DNA from: Eutrophocola salsuginis
GTDB taxonomy: Bacteria > Pseudomonadota > Gammaproteobacteria > Pseudomonadales > Pseudohongiellaceae
Assembly: GCA_038147195.1 (NCBI GenBank)
Contig: JAYQTB010000004.1
Span: forward strand, 1,550,001-1,614,000
Length of the DNA stretch: 64,000 nucleotides
Reading direction: 5' to 3'
The translations under genes were made by a program, and so were the position numbers. Below, one piece after another: positions 25,739 through 33,985 of this stretch. The notes beneath the pieces were generated by a model, which was given only the letters and a program-made list of their open reading frames with translations, made no database searches and had not been told where the DNA came from. Position 1 is the first letter of the stretch. Every line of letters begins with the position of its first letter.

Positions 25739-25767
25739 ATTCTACCGATGAGGACTGTACGATTCAA
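25739..25767 (-). promoter_or_regulatory. Promoter of rplM-rpsI
   Basis: Reverse strand: -35 TTGAAT (25762-25767), 17-bp spacer, -10 TAGAAT (25739-25744), with a start near 25732. Confidence 0.65.
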
Positions 25768-25849
25768 GTATTCCGTGGCTTTTTTTGGTCTGCTGCGGCA
25801 CCCTTCTGGATACTCGATCAGGCTCAGGAATGCCTTGATTCGTAGCTAC

Positions 25850-26974
25850 TCAGGGGTTCGGCTGGTGCTCACAGGCCAAGTACTCCTTGGACTGCATTTC
25901 CAGGAGCCGGGAACGGGTCCGGGTAAAAGGAAAGGCCAGTTCTTCGCCCTGGTACAGCGCCCCCAGGGAGGCAGCGGCAGACAATACCAGCTTCACGTTC
26001 TGGTCATAGAACTCATCCACCAAAGAGATGAAACGCCTGGCCTGGTCCTCCGCAAAAGCATCGAACACCGGTACACCTGAAACCAGCACCGTTTGAAATA
26101 GCTGGGATATCTCGATGTAATCGGCGGCACTGCGTGGTCCGTCGCAGATGTCAGCGAATTCGAACCAGGCGATACCTTCAGCCCAGCAACGGGTCGGTAT
26201 ATCGCGGCCGAGGATCTCCAGTACTAGGCCTGCCTCGGTCGTCATGCCCCGGCACAGATTATCGAAACACGCCTGCATGGCGGTCTCGCTTTCGATGTCC
26301 AGTGGGAAATGATAAATACCGGCATTTTCCAGGGTACGCAGGCGGTAATCCGTGCCGCCGTCCACGTTCAAAACACGCGTGTGTTGTTCCAGTAGAGCTA
26401 TGGCCGGCAGAAATTTCTGCCGCTGCAACCCGCGCTCGTATAGTTTGCCCGGCACGATATTGGACGTAGTCACCAGCACAATGCCATTGTCGAACAATGC
26501 CTCGAGCAGGTTACCCAGAATCATGGCATCGCCGATATCATTGACGAAAAATTCGTCGAAACAAAGCACATCCGTCCGGGTGCAGATCTCATCCGCAACA
26601 AGCGCCAGGGGATTCTTCTGGCCGCGATGGGCATACAGGCTTCGATGCACGGTCTGCATGAATCGGTGGAAGTGCATGCGCAACTTGCGTTCACCGGGCA
26701 GGCAATGGAAGAAGATATCCATGAGGTAGGTCTTGCCGCGCCCGACCCCGCCCCATAAGTAGAGCCCTTTCAGATCTTTCGGTGACTTCATCCCCAGCCT
26801 GCCGCCCCTGAGCAGTGACTGCAGAAAACCCCGGGGTTTTTGCCAATAACCCACCAGTTGGTGATAGAGATTGTCCAGTGCCGCGATGGTTTCTTTCTGG
26901 GCGCGGTCAGGCAGAATTTTTCCCTCCGCGAGGTCGCGGGAATAATGCTTAGCAGGGGTCAGGGAATCAGGCAA
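25850..26974 (-). CDS. zapE: Cell division protein ZapE (AFG1-like ATPase)
   Basis: AFG1-family P-loop ATPase of 374 aa that acts on Z-rings in E. coli. Walker A is in LYLWGGVGRGKTYLMDIFF near residue 75. Walker B is in VLCFDEFFVNDIGDAMILG. A sensor-like segment LVTTSNIVPGKLYERGLQR and the terminal ASRRFISLVDEFYD-like part (here QARRFISLVDEFYDQ) follow. The frame opens with a TTG at 26974 (PDSLTPAKHYSRDL); no ATG or good ribosome-binding site lies nearby, so the start is uncertain. It is divergent from zapG. Confidence 0.94.
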   Translation of the reverse strand: MPDSLTPAKHYSRDLAEGKILPDRAQKETIAALDNLYHQLVGYWQKPRGFLQSLLRGGRLGMKSPKDLKGLYLWGGVGRGKTYLMDIFFHCLPGERKLRMHFHRFMQTVHRSLYAHRGQKNPLALVADEICTRTDVLCFDEFFVNDIGDAMILGNLLEALFDNGIVLVTTSNIVPGKLYERGLQRQKFLPAIALLEQHTRVLNVDGGTDYRLRTLENAGIYHFPLDIESETAMQACFDNLCRGMTTEAGLVLEILGRDIPTRCWAEGIAWFEFADICDGPRSAADYIEISQLFQTVLVSGVPVFDAFAEDQARRFISLVDEFYDQNVKLVLSAAASLGALYQGEELAFPFTRTRSRLLEMQSKEYLACEHQPNP

Positions 26975-27092
26975 GGGTGATTTTTCGGTAAAGTCTAATG
27001 GGGCAGAACAAGGCTTTAATTATAGGTATAATCATTGTCATGTTTCCAAGTTTTATCTCGCCCGAAGCGGTTTCACATACAGGTATAGCATC

Positions 27093-27506
27093 ATGACCTG
27101 GCTCATTGGTCTTATCAGTTTCGCCGTTGGCCTCTTGGTGGGTGCCGTGTTATATAAACAGCTCAAGTCTGACGAAGCTAAGGTGCTAATGCTCGAAGAG
27201 CAGCTGGAAAACGTAGAGCGTGATTTAGAATCCTACAAGGACAATGTTCATTCCCATTTCAACAATACTGCCGCGCTGCTGAATAATCTCACGGACAGTT
27301 ACCGTGAGGTATATCGTCACATGGCCGCCGGCGCCCAGACACTTTGCCCGGAATACATTTCCGAGCAGCTTTCGCACAGCGCAAAGGCCCAGGAATCCTC
27401 GACCAGGGATACATTCACGCAGAAGAGCGGTGACGCAGTTCTGCCACCACGGGATTACGCAGACAAATCCAGTCACGACCAAAAGGGTAATCTCGCCGAA
27501 GACTAA
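27093..27506 (+). CDS. zapG: Cell envelope protein ZapG/YhcB (DUF1043)
   Basis: Inner-membrane protein with one N-terminal membrane segment (LIGLISFAVGLLVGAVLY) and a cytoplasmic coiled coil (LEEQLENVERDLESYKDNVH) followed by the family core FNNTAALLNNLTDSYREVYR. The C-terminal 45 residues are polar and low in structure. YhcB links envelope growth and division in E. coli. Length of 137 aa fits. Divergent from zapE, the usual partner, with a TATAAT at 27027-27032 in the gap. Confidence 0.92.
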   Translation: MTWLIGLISFAVGLLVGAVLYKQLKSDEAKVLMLEEQLENVERDLESYKDNVHSHFNNTAALLNNLTDSYREVYRHMAAGAQTLCPEYISEQLSHSAKAQESSTRDTFTQKSGDAVLPPRDYADKSSHDQKGNLAED

Positions 27507-27600
27507 GGCCTAGAAAAGATTGGCGATTAAGCCTTGCCCCTTACTCCCGCCACATCCAAAAAACCAACTGAATCGCAGGTTATTACGCAGTATTGGCAAC

Positions 27601-27629
27601 TTGGGACTTGGCACTACCCCATGTATAAT
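27601..27629 (+). promoter_or_regulatory. Promoter of cysD-cysNC
   Basis: -35 TTGGGA (27601-27606), 17-bp spacer, -10 TATAAT (27624-27629), about 50 bp before the cysD ATG. The 175-bp gap after zapG holds no other recognisable signal. Confidence 0.6.
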
Positions 27630-27680
27630 CACGTTCCCGAATGACCCTGGGCTGTCTTCACAACGGGTTAGCCAATCATC

Positions 27681-28598
27681 ATGACTACTGAATACAAGCT
27701 CACCCACCTCAAGCAGCTTGAGGCGGAAAGCATCCATATTATTCGCGAGGTAGCCGCCGAATTTGAAAATCCGGTGATGCTCTTTTCCGTGGGCAAGGAT
27801 TCCGCCGTGATGCTGCACCTGGCGCTCAAGGCTTTCTATCCCGGCAAGCTGCCCTTCCGCCTCCTGCACGTCGACACCACCTGGAAATTCAGGGAAATGA
27901 TCGAGTTTCGCGACAGCCTCGCAGAAAAGCTCGGTCTCGACCTCATCGTGCATATCAACCAGGAAGGCGTCGAGGAAGGTGTCGGACCGTTCACCCACGG
28001 CAGCTCCAAGCATACCGACATCATGAAGACCCAGGCGCTGAAACAGGCCCTGAACAAGTACAAGTTCGATGCCGCCTTTGGCGGCGCCCGCCGGGATGAA
28101 GAGAAATCCCGCGCCAAGGAGCGCGTTTATTCCTTCCGCGACATGAATCACCGCTGGGACCCGAAAAACCAGCGTCCCGAACTGTGGAATCTGTACAACG
28201 GCAAGATCAACCGCAGCAAGGGCGAAAGCATCCGAGTGTTTCCGCTGTCCAACTGGACCGAGCTGGACGTCTGGCAGTACATCCACCTGAACAACATCGA
28301 CATTCCCGACCTGTATTTCGCCAAGGAAAGACCCGTCGTGGCATACGAGGGCACCGAGATCTGCGTCAATGATGACCGTATGCCGAAAGAGCTGCGCGAC
28401 AAGGCCGTCATGAAAAAGGTGCGCTTCCGCACCCTGGGCTGCTACCCGCTCACCGGCGCCATCGAATCCGAAGCCGCCACGCTGCCGGAGATCATCCAGG
28501 AGATGCTGCTGGCCACCACATCCGAACGCCAGGGCCGCACCATCGACAAGGACGAGGCCGGGTCCATGGAAAAGAAGAAGCGGGAAGGGTATTTCTGA
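27681..28598 (+). CDS. cysD: Sulfate adenylyltransferase subunit 2
   Basis: ATP-sulfurylase catalytic subunit (PP-loop superfamily), making APS from sulfate and ATP with the GTPase CysN. The PP-loop is MLFSVGKDSAVMLHLALKAF near residue 35. HVDTTWKFREMIEFRD and FGGARRDEEKSRAKERVYSF are family hallmarks. At 305 aa it is of normal length. The stop overlaps the cysNC start by one base, so the two are translated together. Confidence 0.97.
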   Translation: MTTEYKLTHLKQLEAESIHIIREVAAEFENPVMLFSVGKDSAVMLHLALKAFYPGKLPFRLLHVDTTWKFREMIEFRDSLAEKLGLDLIVHINQEGVEEGVGPFTHGSSKHTDIMKTQALKQALNKYKFDAAFGGARRDEEKSRAKERVYSFRDMNHRWDPKNQRPELWNLYNGKINRSKGESIRVFPLSNWTELDVWQYIHLNNIDIPDLYFAKERPVVAYEGTEICVNDDRMPKELRDKAVMKKVRFRTLGCYPLTGAIESEAATLPEIIQEMLLATTSERQGRTIDKDEAGSMEKKKREGYF

Positions 28599-30493
28599 TG
28601 TCGCACCAGTCGGATCTGATCGCCACCGATATTAACGCCTACCTGGCCCAGCATGAGCGCAAGGAACTGCTGCGCCTGCTGACCTGCGGCAGCGTCGACG
28701 ACGGCAAGAGCACCCTGATCGGCCGCCTGCTGTACGACACCAAGATGGTGTACCAGGACCAGCTCGACGCCATCAGCAAGGACAAGAAATCCGGCGCCAC
28801 CGATGCCGAGCTCGACCTTTCCCGCATCACCGACGGGTTGCAGGCGGAGCGTGAGCAGGGCATCACCATCGACGTCGCCTACCGGTATTTCTCCACCGCC
28901 AAGCGCAAGTTCATCATCGCCGACACCCCGGGACATGAGCAGTACACCCGCAACATGGCCACCGGGGCATCCAACTGTGAACTCGCCATCATCCTGATCG
29001 ACGCCCGCCACGGCGTGCTCACCCAGACCAGGCGCCATACTTTCATTGCATCGCTCCTGGGCATTCGGCACCTCATCGTGGCCGTCAACAAGATGGACCT
29101 GATGGATTACAGCGAAGAGGTCTTCAACCGCATTCGCAACGACTACCTGGAATTTGCGGACGATCTCGATACCGGCGATCTCACTTTCATCCCCATGTCG
29201 GCGCTCAAGGGCGACAACGTGGTTCATGCCAGCGAGAAGATGCCCTGGTATGAAGGCGAAACCCTGATGTGGATGCTGGAAAACGTCAAGATCAGCGCCG
29301 ACCGCAATTTCGGCGATTTCCGCTTCCCGGTGCAGTATGTGAATCGTCCGAACCTCGATTTTCGCGGCTACTGCGGCACGGTCGCCTCGGGCATCATCCG
29401 CAAGGGCGACCACATTACCGCCCTGCCCTCCGGCAAGACCAGCACGGTGAAATCCATCGTCACCTACGACGAGGAACTGGAGATGGCCTTCACGCCGATG
29501 GCCATTACCCTCACGCTGGAAGACGAGATCGACATCAGCCGCGGCGACATGATCGTGCACTCCGACAACCTGCCGGCCTCGAAAACCGATTTCACGGCCA
29601 CGATCGTGTGGATGAATGAAAAGGCCCTGCTGCCCGGCAAACAGTATGACTTCAAGCACACGACCAAGAATACCAGCGGAGTGATCAACCTCATCCAGCA
29701 CAAGGTGGACGTGAACACGCTGGAGACCAGCCCGACACCGACACTGGAACTGAACGAGATCGGTGTCTGCGAAATCAGCCTCGGCGAGGCCATCCAATTC
29801 GATGACTACAAGAAAAATCCTGGCACCGGCAGCTTCATCATCATCGACAGGCTGACCAACGTCACCGTCGGCGCCGGCATGATCTCGGACGACCACAAGA
29901 CCGGCCGCCACATCAGCACCGTTTCCGCCCACGTCACCACCGAGGAGCGTGCGGCCCGCTACGGCCAGAAACCCGTCACGGTGATGTTCATGGGTATTTC
30001 CGGTTCCGGCAAATCCACACTCGCCCATGCCCTGGAAAGACGTCTTTTCGACATGGGTCGTGTCAGTACGGTACTCGACGGCAAGCAGATGCGCCTGGGT
30101 ATCAGCAAGGACCTGCCACACGATGCCGAAGGCCGCGCAGAGAACCTCAGGCGCAGCGCCTTCATCGCCCGCTACCTGAACGAATCCGGATTAATCTGCT
30201 GTGCCGCCTTCGTGGCACCCAACCTGGATTCACGCGAACACCTGATCAGCGTGATCGGCGAGGAAAACTGCATCGTGATCTACCTGAATCCCCCGCTGGA
30301 GGTGTGCAAACAGCGCGACCCGAGCGGGCTGTACGCCGCAGAAGAGAATGTGCCTACCGGCACGGTGCCCGGCGTATCCTTCGATTACCCGGAACCGGAA
30401 AGCCCGGACCTGATCCTGCCCACCCATGAACTGGACGTGGAAGAATGCATTGAGCGGGTGATCAATGTGATGAAGGAACAGAACGTCATCTAG
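28598..30493 (+). CDS. cysNC: Bifunctional sulfate adenylyltransferase GTPase subunit / APS kinase
   Basis: Fusion of CysN (residues about 1-450) and CysC (about 455-631), which together with CysD make APS and then PAPS. The GTPase half has CGSVDDGKSTLIGRLL, DTPGHEQYTRNMATGASNC and VNKMDLMDY. The kinase half starts with FMGISGSGKSTLAHALERRL. The APS-binding motif, usually DGDNVRHGL, reads LDGKQMRLGISKDL here, while RAENLRRSAFIARYLNESGL is conserved. Whether the kinase half is fully active is open. No sulfate transporter is nearby. Confidence 0.95.
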   Translation: MSHQSDLIATDINAYLAQHERKELLRLLTCGSVDDGKSTLIGRLLYDTKMVYQDQLDAISKDKKSGATDAELDLSRITDGLQAEREQGITIDVAYRYFSTAKRKFIIADTPGHEQYTRNMATGASNCELAIILIDARHGVLTQTRRHTFIASLLGIRHLIVAVNKMDLMDYSEEVFNRIRNDYLEFADDLDTGDLTFIPMSALKGDNVVHASEKMPWYEGETLMWMLENVKISADRNFGDFRFPVQYVNRPNLDFRGYCGTVASGIIRKGDHITALPSGKTSTVKSIVTYDEELEMAFTPMAITLTLEDEIDISRGDMIVHSDNLPASKTDFTATIVWMNEKALLPGKQYDFKHTTKNTSGVINLIQHKVDVNTLETSPTPTLELNEIGVCEISLGEAIQFDDYKKNPGTGSFIIIDRLTNVTVGAGMISDDHKTGRHISTVSAHVTTEERAARYGQKPVTVMFMGISGSGKSTLAHALERRLFDMGRVSTVLDGKQMRLGISKDLPHDAEGRAENLRRSAFIARYLNESGLICCAAFVAPNLDSREHLISVIGEENCIVIYLNPPLEVCKQRDPSGLYAAEENVPTGTVPGVSFDYPEPESPDLILPTHELDVEECIERVINVMKEQNVI

Positions 30494-30536
30494 GGAAAAG
30501 TCTCCGTCCCTGGAGAACAGCCCTTTCTGGAAACTG

Positions 30537-32615
30537 CTAGAACCGACCACCCACGGTGAAGAACACCTGCGCCGGTTCGCCGACGAAATAGCGGTCGCCC
30601 CCGAATCCCGAATAGTCCGCGCGCTCCGCGTAATCGGTGTCGAAAAGATTTGTCACCCTCGCTGCGAAATACCAGTCGTCACCGGAATCGTAACGATAGC
30701 GCAGGTTGAAAACGTCGTGGCCCTCATAGGAATGCAGGTTCTGCTCGTCCGTGTAGTAATTATCCATGTGCACCCATTCGAGGTTCAGGCTGTTGCGGTC
30801 GTTCACCTGCCAGTTCAGCTGGACGTTGCCCACCAACTTTGGTGCGGTGTCCATATCCTTGCCGTCAAGCAGCACGGTCACGCCCAGGGGCGCGATGTCG
30901 GATTCATAGGTATGACGCGCATAGCTGGCGACCACGTTCAGTGACAGGTTGTCTGCCAGTGCGAACAATGAATTGAACTCCAGGCCGCGGTGGGCGGTTT
31001 CGCCGCCACTGACATTATTGCGGGAGCTGTCCTGGAATATCACGTCTTCGAGCTTCATGTAGTAGGCACTGACGGTGTACGAGGCGATGCCGTGGTTGGC
31101 CCGGTAACCCACCTCGACGCTGTCCACTTTCTCCGAATCCAGGTCTGCCACGGTCTGGTTGGCCTGCAACCGGTACAACTCGGTGGCCTGGGGCGCGCGG
31201 AAAGCGAAAGCCGCATTGGCGTAGAACTGGGAATCGGCATCGACGTCATGGATCCAGCCAATCTGCGCGGTGACGTTGTCGAAATCATCTGAGCGGTCGG
31301 CTGGCCTGCTGTACCTGCAGCCGGCCCCCGGGCACCGCGTGCCGTTCTCGGCGGTATTGCCGTCGATCATCAGGTTGTCGTATTCATATTCGAGGAATTC
31401 ATAACGCAGCGCCAGGTTGAGCTGGTCCTGGTCGGACATCTGGAACTTCAATAGCGCGTAAGGCGACCACATGGTGGCATCGACTTCGAAATCGTACTGC
31501 TTGCCTGACGGGAACGCCCCGAAGCCCCCGTCCTGGGTCTGCTTCAGGTAACCCTGGGTACTTTCCATATCCAGGCCAAAGGTCACGTTCAGCGTTTCAC
31601 TGGCGTCAAAGCTGTACATGCTCTGCAACCCCACGGAATGGTGGCCGTTTTCTTCCAGCGGCGTGCCCGGCAGGAAGTGCATGAGGAAGGTCATGTCGGT
31701 GTTACGGTAATACGGGGTCAGCATCCAGGTGCCGTTTTCGGTGTCACCCTCGATTCGTGAATGCAGGCGTACGCTCTGGGCATCGCGGAAGGCCTCGGGG
31801 TTGCCGTTCTCCTTCTTGCGCGATTCATCCTTGTAGGCTTCGAAGCCTTCCAGGTAACCGGCGGTTTCCTGGTTCAGGTTGGTGGCGGCGAAAACCGTGG
31901 AGATCCGGATGTCACCCCCGTCGTACTGATGACCCACATTGACCTTTTGCTGGTCGAAGCCGGAGTCGTCCTTGTAGCCGCCGTCGCTGGCGCCGTTGAA
32001 CCAGACGCCAAAGGCGTGCTCACCGGAAACCTTGCGTGAACCAAAATTGAGCCGGCCGTACTCGTGGGGACCGGCATCAATGGAAATCTCGGTACCGGAA
32101 TCGCCAGCCAGGGTCGGGCTGACCACGTTGATGGCACCATAGAGCGCGTTCACGCCGAACAAGACGCTGCCCGGCCCGCGCATGATTTCGATGGCGCCCG
32201 CCTGCTCACTGTTGGCCTCGAACAACTGGTTGACGTTGCAGAAACCTGAACCCCGCAGCGGGATGCCGTCCTGCGCCGTCTGGAAGGCACCGCAGCTGCC
32301 TGCACCGGTCAGCACGGGTGAGCGGATGCCCATCAGGGATTCCTGGCCGTTGCCGCGATTGAACACCACGCCCGGGACGGTGTTGAGCACTTCACCGATG
32401 TGCACGTGCTTGAAGGTATCCAGCAGATTGGCGTCGATGGCAAAGATACTCGCCGGTATATCCTGGAGGGCGGTTTCCTGGCGATCGGAAGTGACCAGGA
32501 TCGTTTCCAAGATATTGTCCTGGGCCGTGACGGCACCGGCGGCAGAAACCAGCAGGCCGCCGGTGACAAGACGAATGGCAAGTTGCATGGGATGGTGCCT
32601 GAAACGGGTATTCAT
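30537..32615 (-). CDS. TonB-dependent outer-membrane receptor
   Basis: 692-aa 22-stranded barrel receptor. A signal peptide (IRLVTGGLLVSAAGAVTAQD) is followed by the plug domain with LETILVTSDRQETALQDIPA and EIMRGPGSVLFGVNALYGAI. The barrel ends in FFTVGGRF with a terminal Phe. The plug carries an unusual pair of cysteines (GAGSCGAFQ and GSGFCNVNQ), which could form a disulfide loop on the ligand side. The ATG has GGGGGAG eight bases upstream. It is divergent from a winged-helix regulator (141-bp gap) that may control it. Ligand unknown; siderophore or vitamin uptake are possible. Confidence 0.92.
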   Translation of the reverse strand: MNTRFRHHPMQLAIRLVTGGLLVSAAGAVTAQDNILETILVTSDRQETALQDIPASIFAIDANLLDTFKHVHIGEVLNTVPGVVFNRGNGQESLMGIRSPVLTGAGSCGAFQTAQDGIPLRGSGFCNVNQLFEANSEQAGAIEIMRGPGSVLFGVNALYGAINVVSPTLAGDSGTEISIDAGPHEYGRLNFGSRKVSGEHAFGVWFNGASDGGYKDDSGFDQQKVNVGHQYDGGDIRISTVFAATNLNQETAGYLEGFEAYKDESRKKENGNPEAFRDAQSVRLHSRIEGDTENGTWMLTPYYRNTDMTFLMHFLPGTPLEENGHHSVGLQSMYSFDASETLNVTFGLDMESTQGYLKQTQDGGFGAFPSGKQYDFEVDATMWSPYALLKFQMSDQDQLNLALRYEFLEYEYDNLMIDGNTAENGTRCPGAGCRYSRPADRSDDFDNVTAQIGWIHDVDADSQFYANAAFAFRAPQATELYRLQANQTVADLDSEKVDSVEVGYRANHGIASYTVSAYYMKLEDVIFQDSSRNNVSGGETAHRGLEFNSLFALADNLSLNVVASYARHTYESDIAPLGVTVLLDGKDMDTAPKLVGNVQLNWQVNDRNSLNLEWVHMDNYYTDEQNLHSYEGHDVFNLRYRYDSGDDWYFAARVTNLFDTDYAERADYSGFGGDRYFVGEPAQVFFTVGGRF

Positions 32616-32756
32616 GTAATGCTCTCCCCCGGGATGAACGTGGTGTGGACCCTGCCCGGACTTGCGGTATCACCGGGCAATCAAAGTTTGCTATATTCTG
32701 CACAAATCATGCTGTAAACCAATGAGTTACCCTAGGAAAAACCTGATTTTTTCCTG

Positions 32757-33950
32757 ATGTGGCGGTTTGTACTCCTTTCTGACCATCGAGTACCCCTATT
32801 GAACCAGTTTTTTATCAACAATATCCGCGTCGATGCCGAACGCTGCCGGGTATTCCTTGATGGCGAAACGCTGCCCCTGGAACCCAGGGTCATCCAGGTG
32901 CTGGTCTTCCTTGCCCGCCACCCTGGAGAAGTCATGTCCCACCAGACCCTGCTGGACGCGATCTGGACCAATACCGTTGTAGAGCCCAGCGCCCTGCAGC
33001 GCTGCATCGCTCAGTTGCGCAAGGCCTTCCGTGATGACGCCCGCCGCCAGCGGGTCATCGCCACGTATCCCAAGAAAGGCTACAGCCTGGTTGCCGACGT
33101 TCGCTGGCAGGATGAGCCGTCCGGCATCCCGGCGCAGGGCCTGTGGCCTCGGTTCCGGCCAGCGCTTGTGGCGGGCATTGCCGCGGTCCTGTTCCTGGCC
33201 CTGGGTTTTGCGTTCCTGGCGCCGACGGGCGAATCGCCGGTGCCGGAGTTCGCCGCCGTCACACCGGATGCGCCTTCGCCGACCATACGAACACCGGTGG
33301 CCCGCCAGGCCCTGCTGGCCGCCATCTCCGACCCCGATGACTTCCCCGTGTATTCCCCCGACGGCCGCTACGTGGTCTACCCGCGCTACCTCGAGGAGCG
33401 CCGCGCCCACCTCTGGGCCAGGGACCTGGCTTATGGCAACGATTTCCTGCTGACCGATGAGGCCGGGGTCTACCAGCATCTGGCATGGTCCTCCGACAGC
33501 AGCCAGCTAGTTTTCGTGGACGTGTCCTGCCTGCTAGAACGTTGTGCGGATCGCCAGTGTGCCTCGCTGAAGTCAGTATCGATCTCTCAGTCGGAAACAA
33601 ACATCCTGTCCGTGCAGAAACTCATCGACTGCAGCCCTTACCGCCTGCTGTCACCAGAGTGGCTGAATTCCCATGAACTGGTCGTGATCGAAATGAACCA
33701 GGATGAAGCGATATTGTCGCGGTTCGATGTCCGTGCAAAGTCGCGCGAAGAGCTTTACCAGAGCCGCGACATGCTGCCCTACCATCTCAGTTATTCGCGC
33801 CAGACGGCCACGCTGACCATCATGGCCATCAACCCGCAAGGCAGGAAAGAGTTGTTGTTCCTCGATACGCGCACAGGTACCCTGAACCGTAACGATACCG
33901 CCGAGTTTGTACCCGATGAAAACTGGTATCCGAGCTCCACCCCGCTCTGA
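32757..33950 (+). CDS. Membrane-anchored winged-helix regulator (CadC/ToxR-like) with C-terminal propeller-like region
   Basis: 397 aa in three parts. Residues about 15-115 are an OmpR-type winged helix (LEPRVIQVLVFLARHPGEVM, then LRKAFRDDARRQRVIATYPKKGY). One membrane segment follows near residues 140-162 (ALVAGIAAVLFLALGFAFLA). The periplasmic part has WD40/TolB-like repeats (FPVYSPDGRYVVYPR, then HLAWSSDSSQLVFVD). This matches one-component regulators that sense a periplasmic signal. The ATG at 32757 is possible; a TTG at 32799 (NQFFINNIRVD) fits the domain start better. It is divergent from the TonB receptor and reads towards an acyl-CoA dehydrogenase. Confidence 0.85.
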   Translation: MWRFVLLSDHRVPLLNQFFINNIRVDAERCRVFLDGETLPLEPRVIQVLVFLARHPGEVMSHQTLLDAIWTNTVVEPSALQRCIAQLRKAFRDDARRQRVIATYPKKGYSLVADVRWQDEPSGIPAQGLWPRFRPALVAGIAAVLFLALGFAFLAPTGESPVPEFAAVTPDAPSPTIRTPVARQALLAAISDPDDFPVYSPDGRYVVYPRYLEERRAHLWARDLAYGNDFLLTDEAGVYQHLAWSSDSSQLVFVDVSCLLERCADRQCASLKSVSISQSETNILSVQKLIDCSPYRLLSPEWLNSHELVVIEMNQDEAILSRFDVRAKSREELYQSRDMLPYHLSYSRQTATLTIMAINPQGRKELLFLDTRTGTLNRNDTAEFVPDENWYPSSTPL

Positions 33951-33985
33951 GCAACCAGCCTGACCCGTAACCAAGAAGTTCACAA

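Noticed and set aside
26998..27096. 32-codon hydrophobic frame overlapping the zapG start as ATGA
   Set aside because: It lies across a TATAAT-containing promoter region and has no ribosome-binding site, so it is more likely promoter DNA than a leader peptide.
28442..30121. Long open frame (559 codons) on the reverse strand of cysNC
   Set aside because: It is the mirror of a GC-rich gene with strong family motifs on the other strand. It shows no recognisable domain and is rich in His/Val/Gly, as expected for an antisense shadow.
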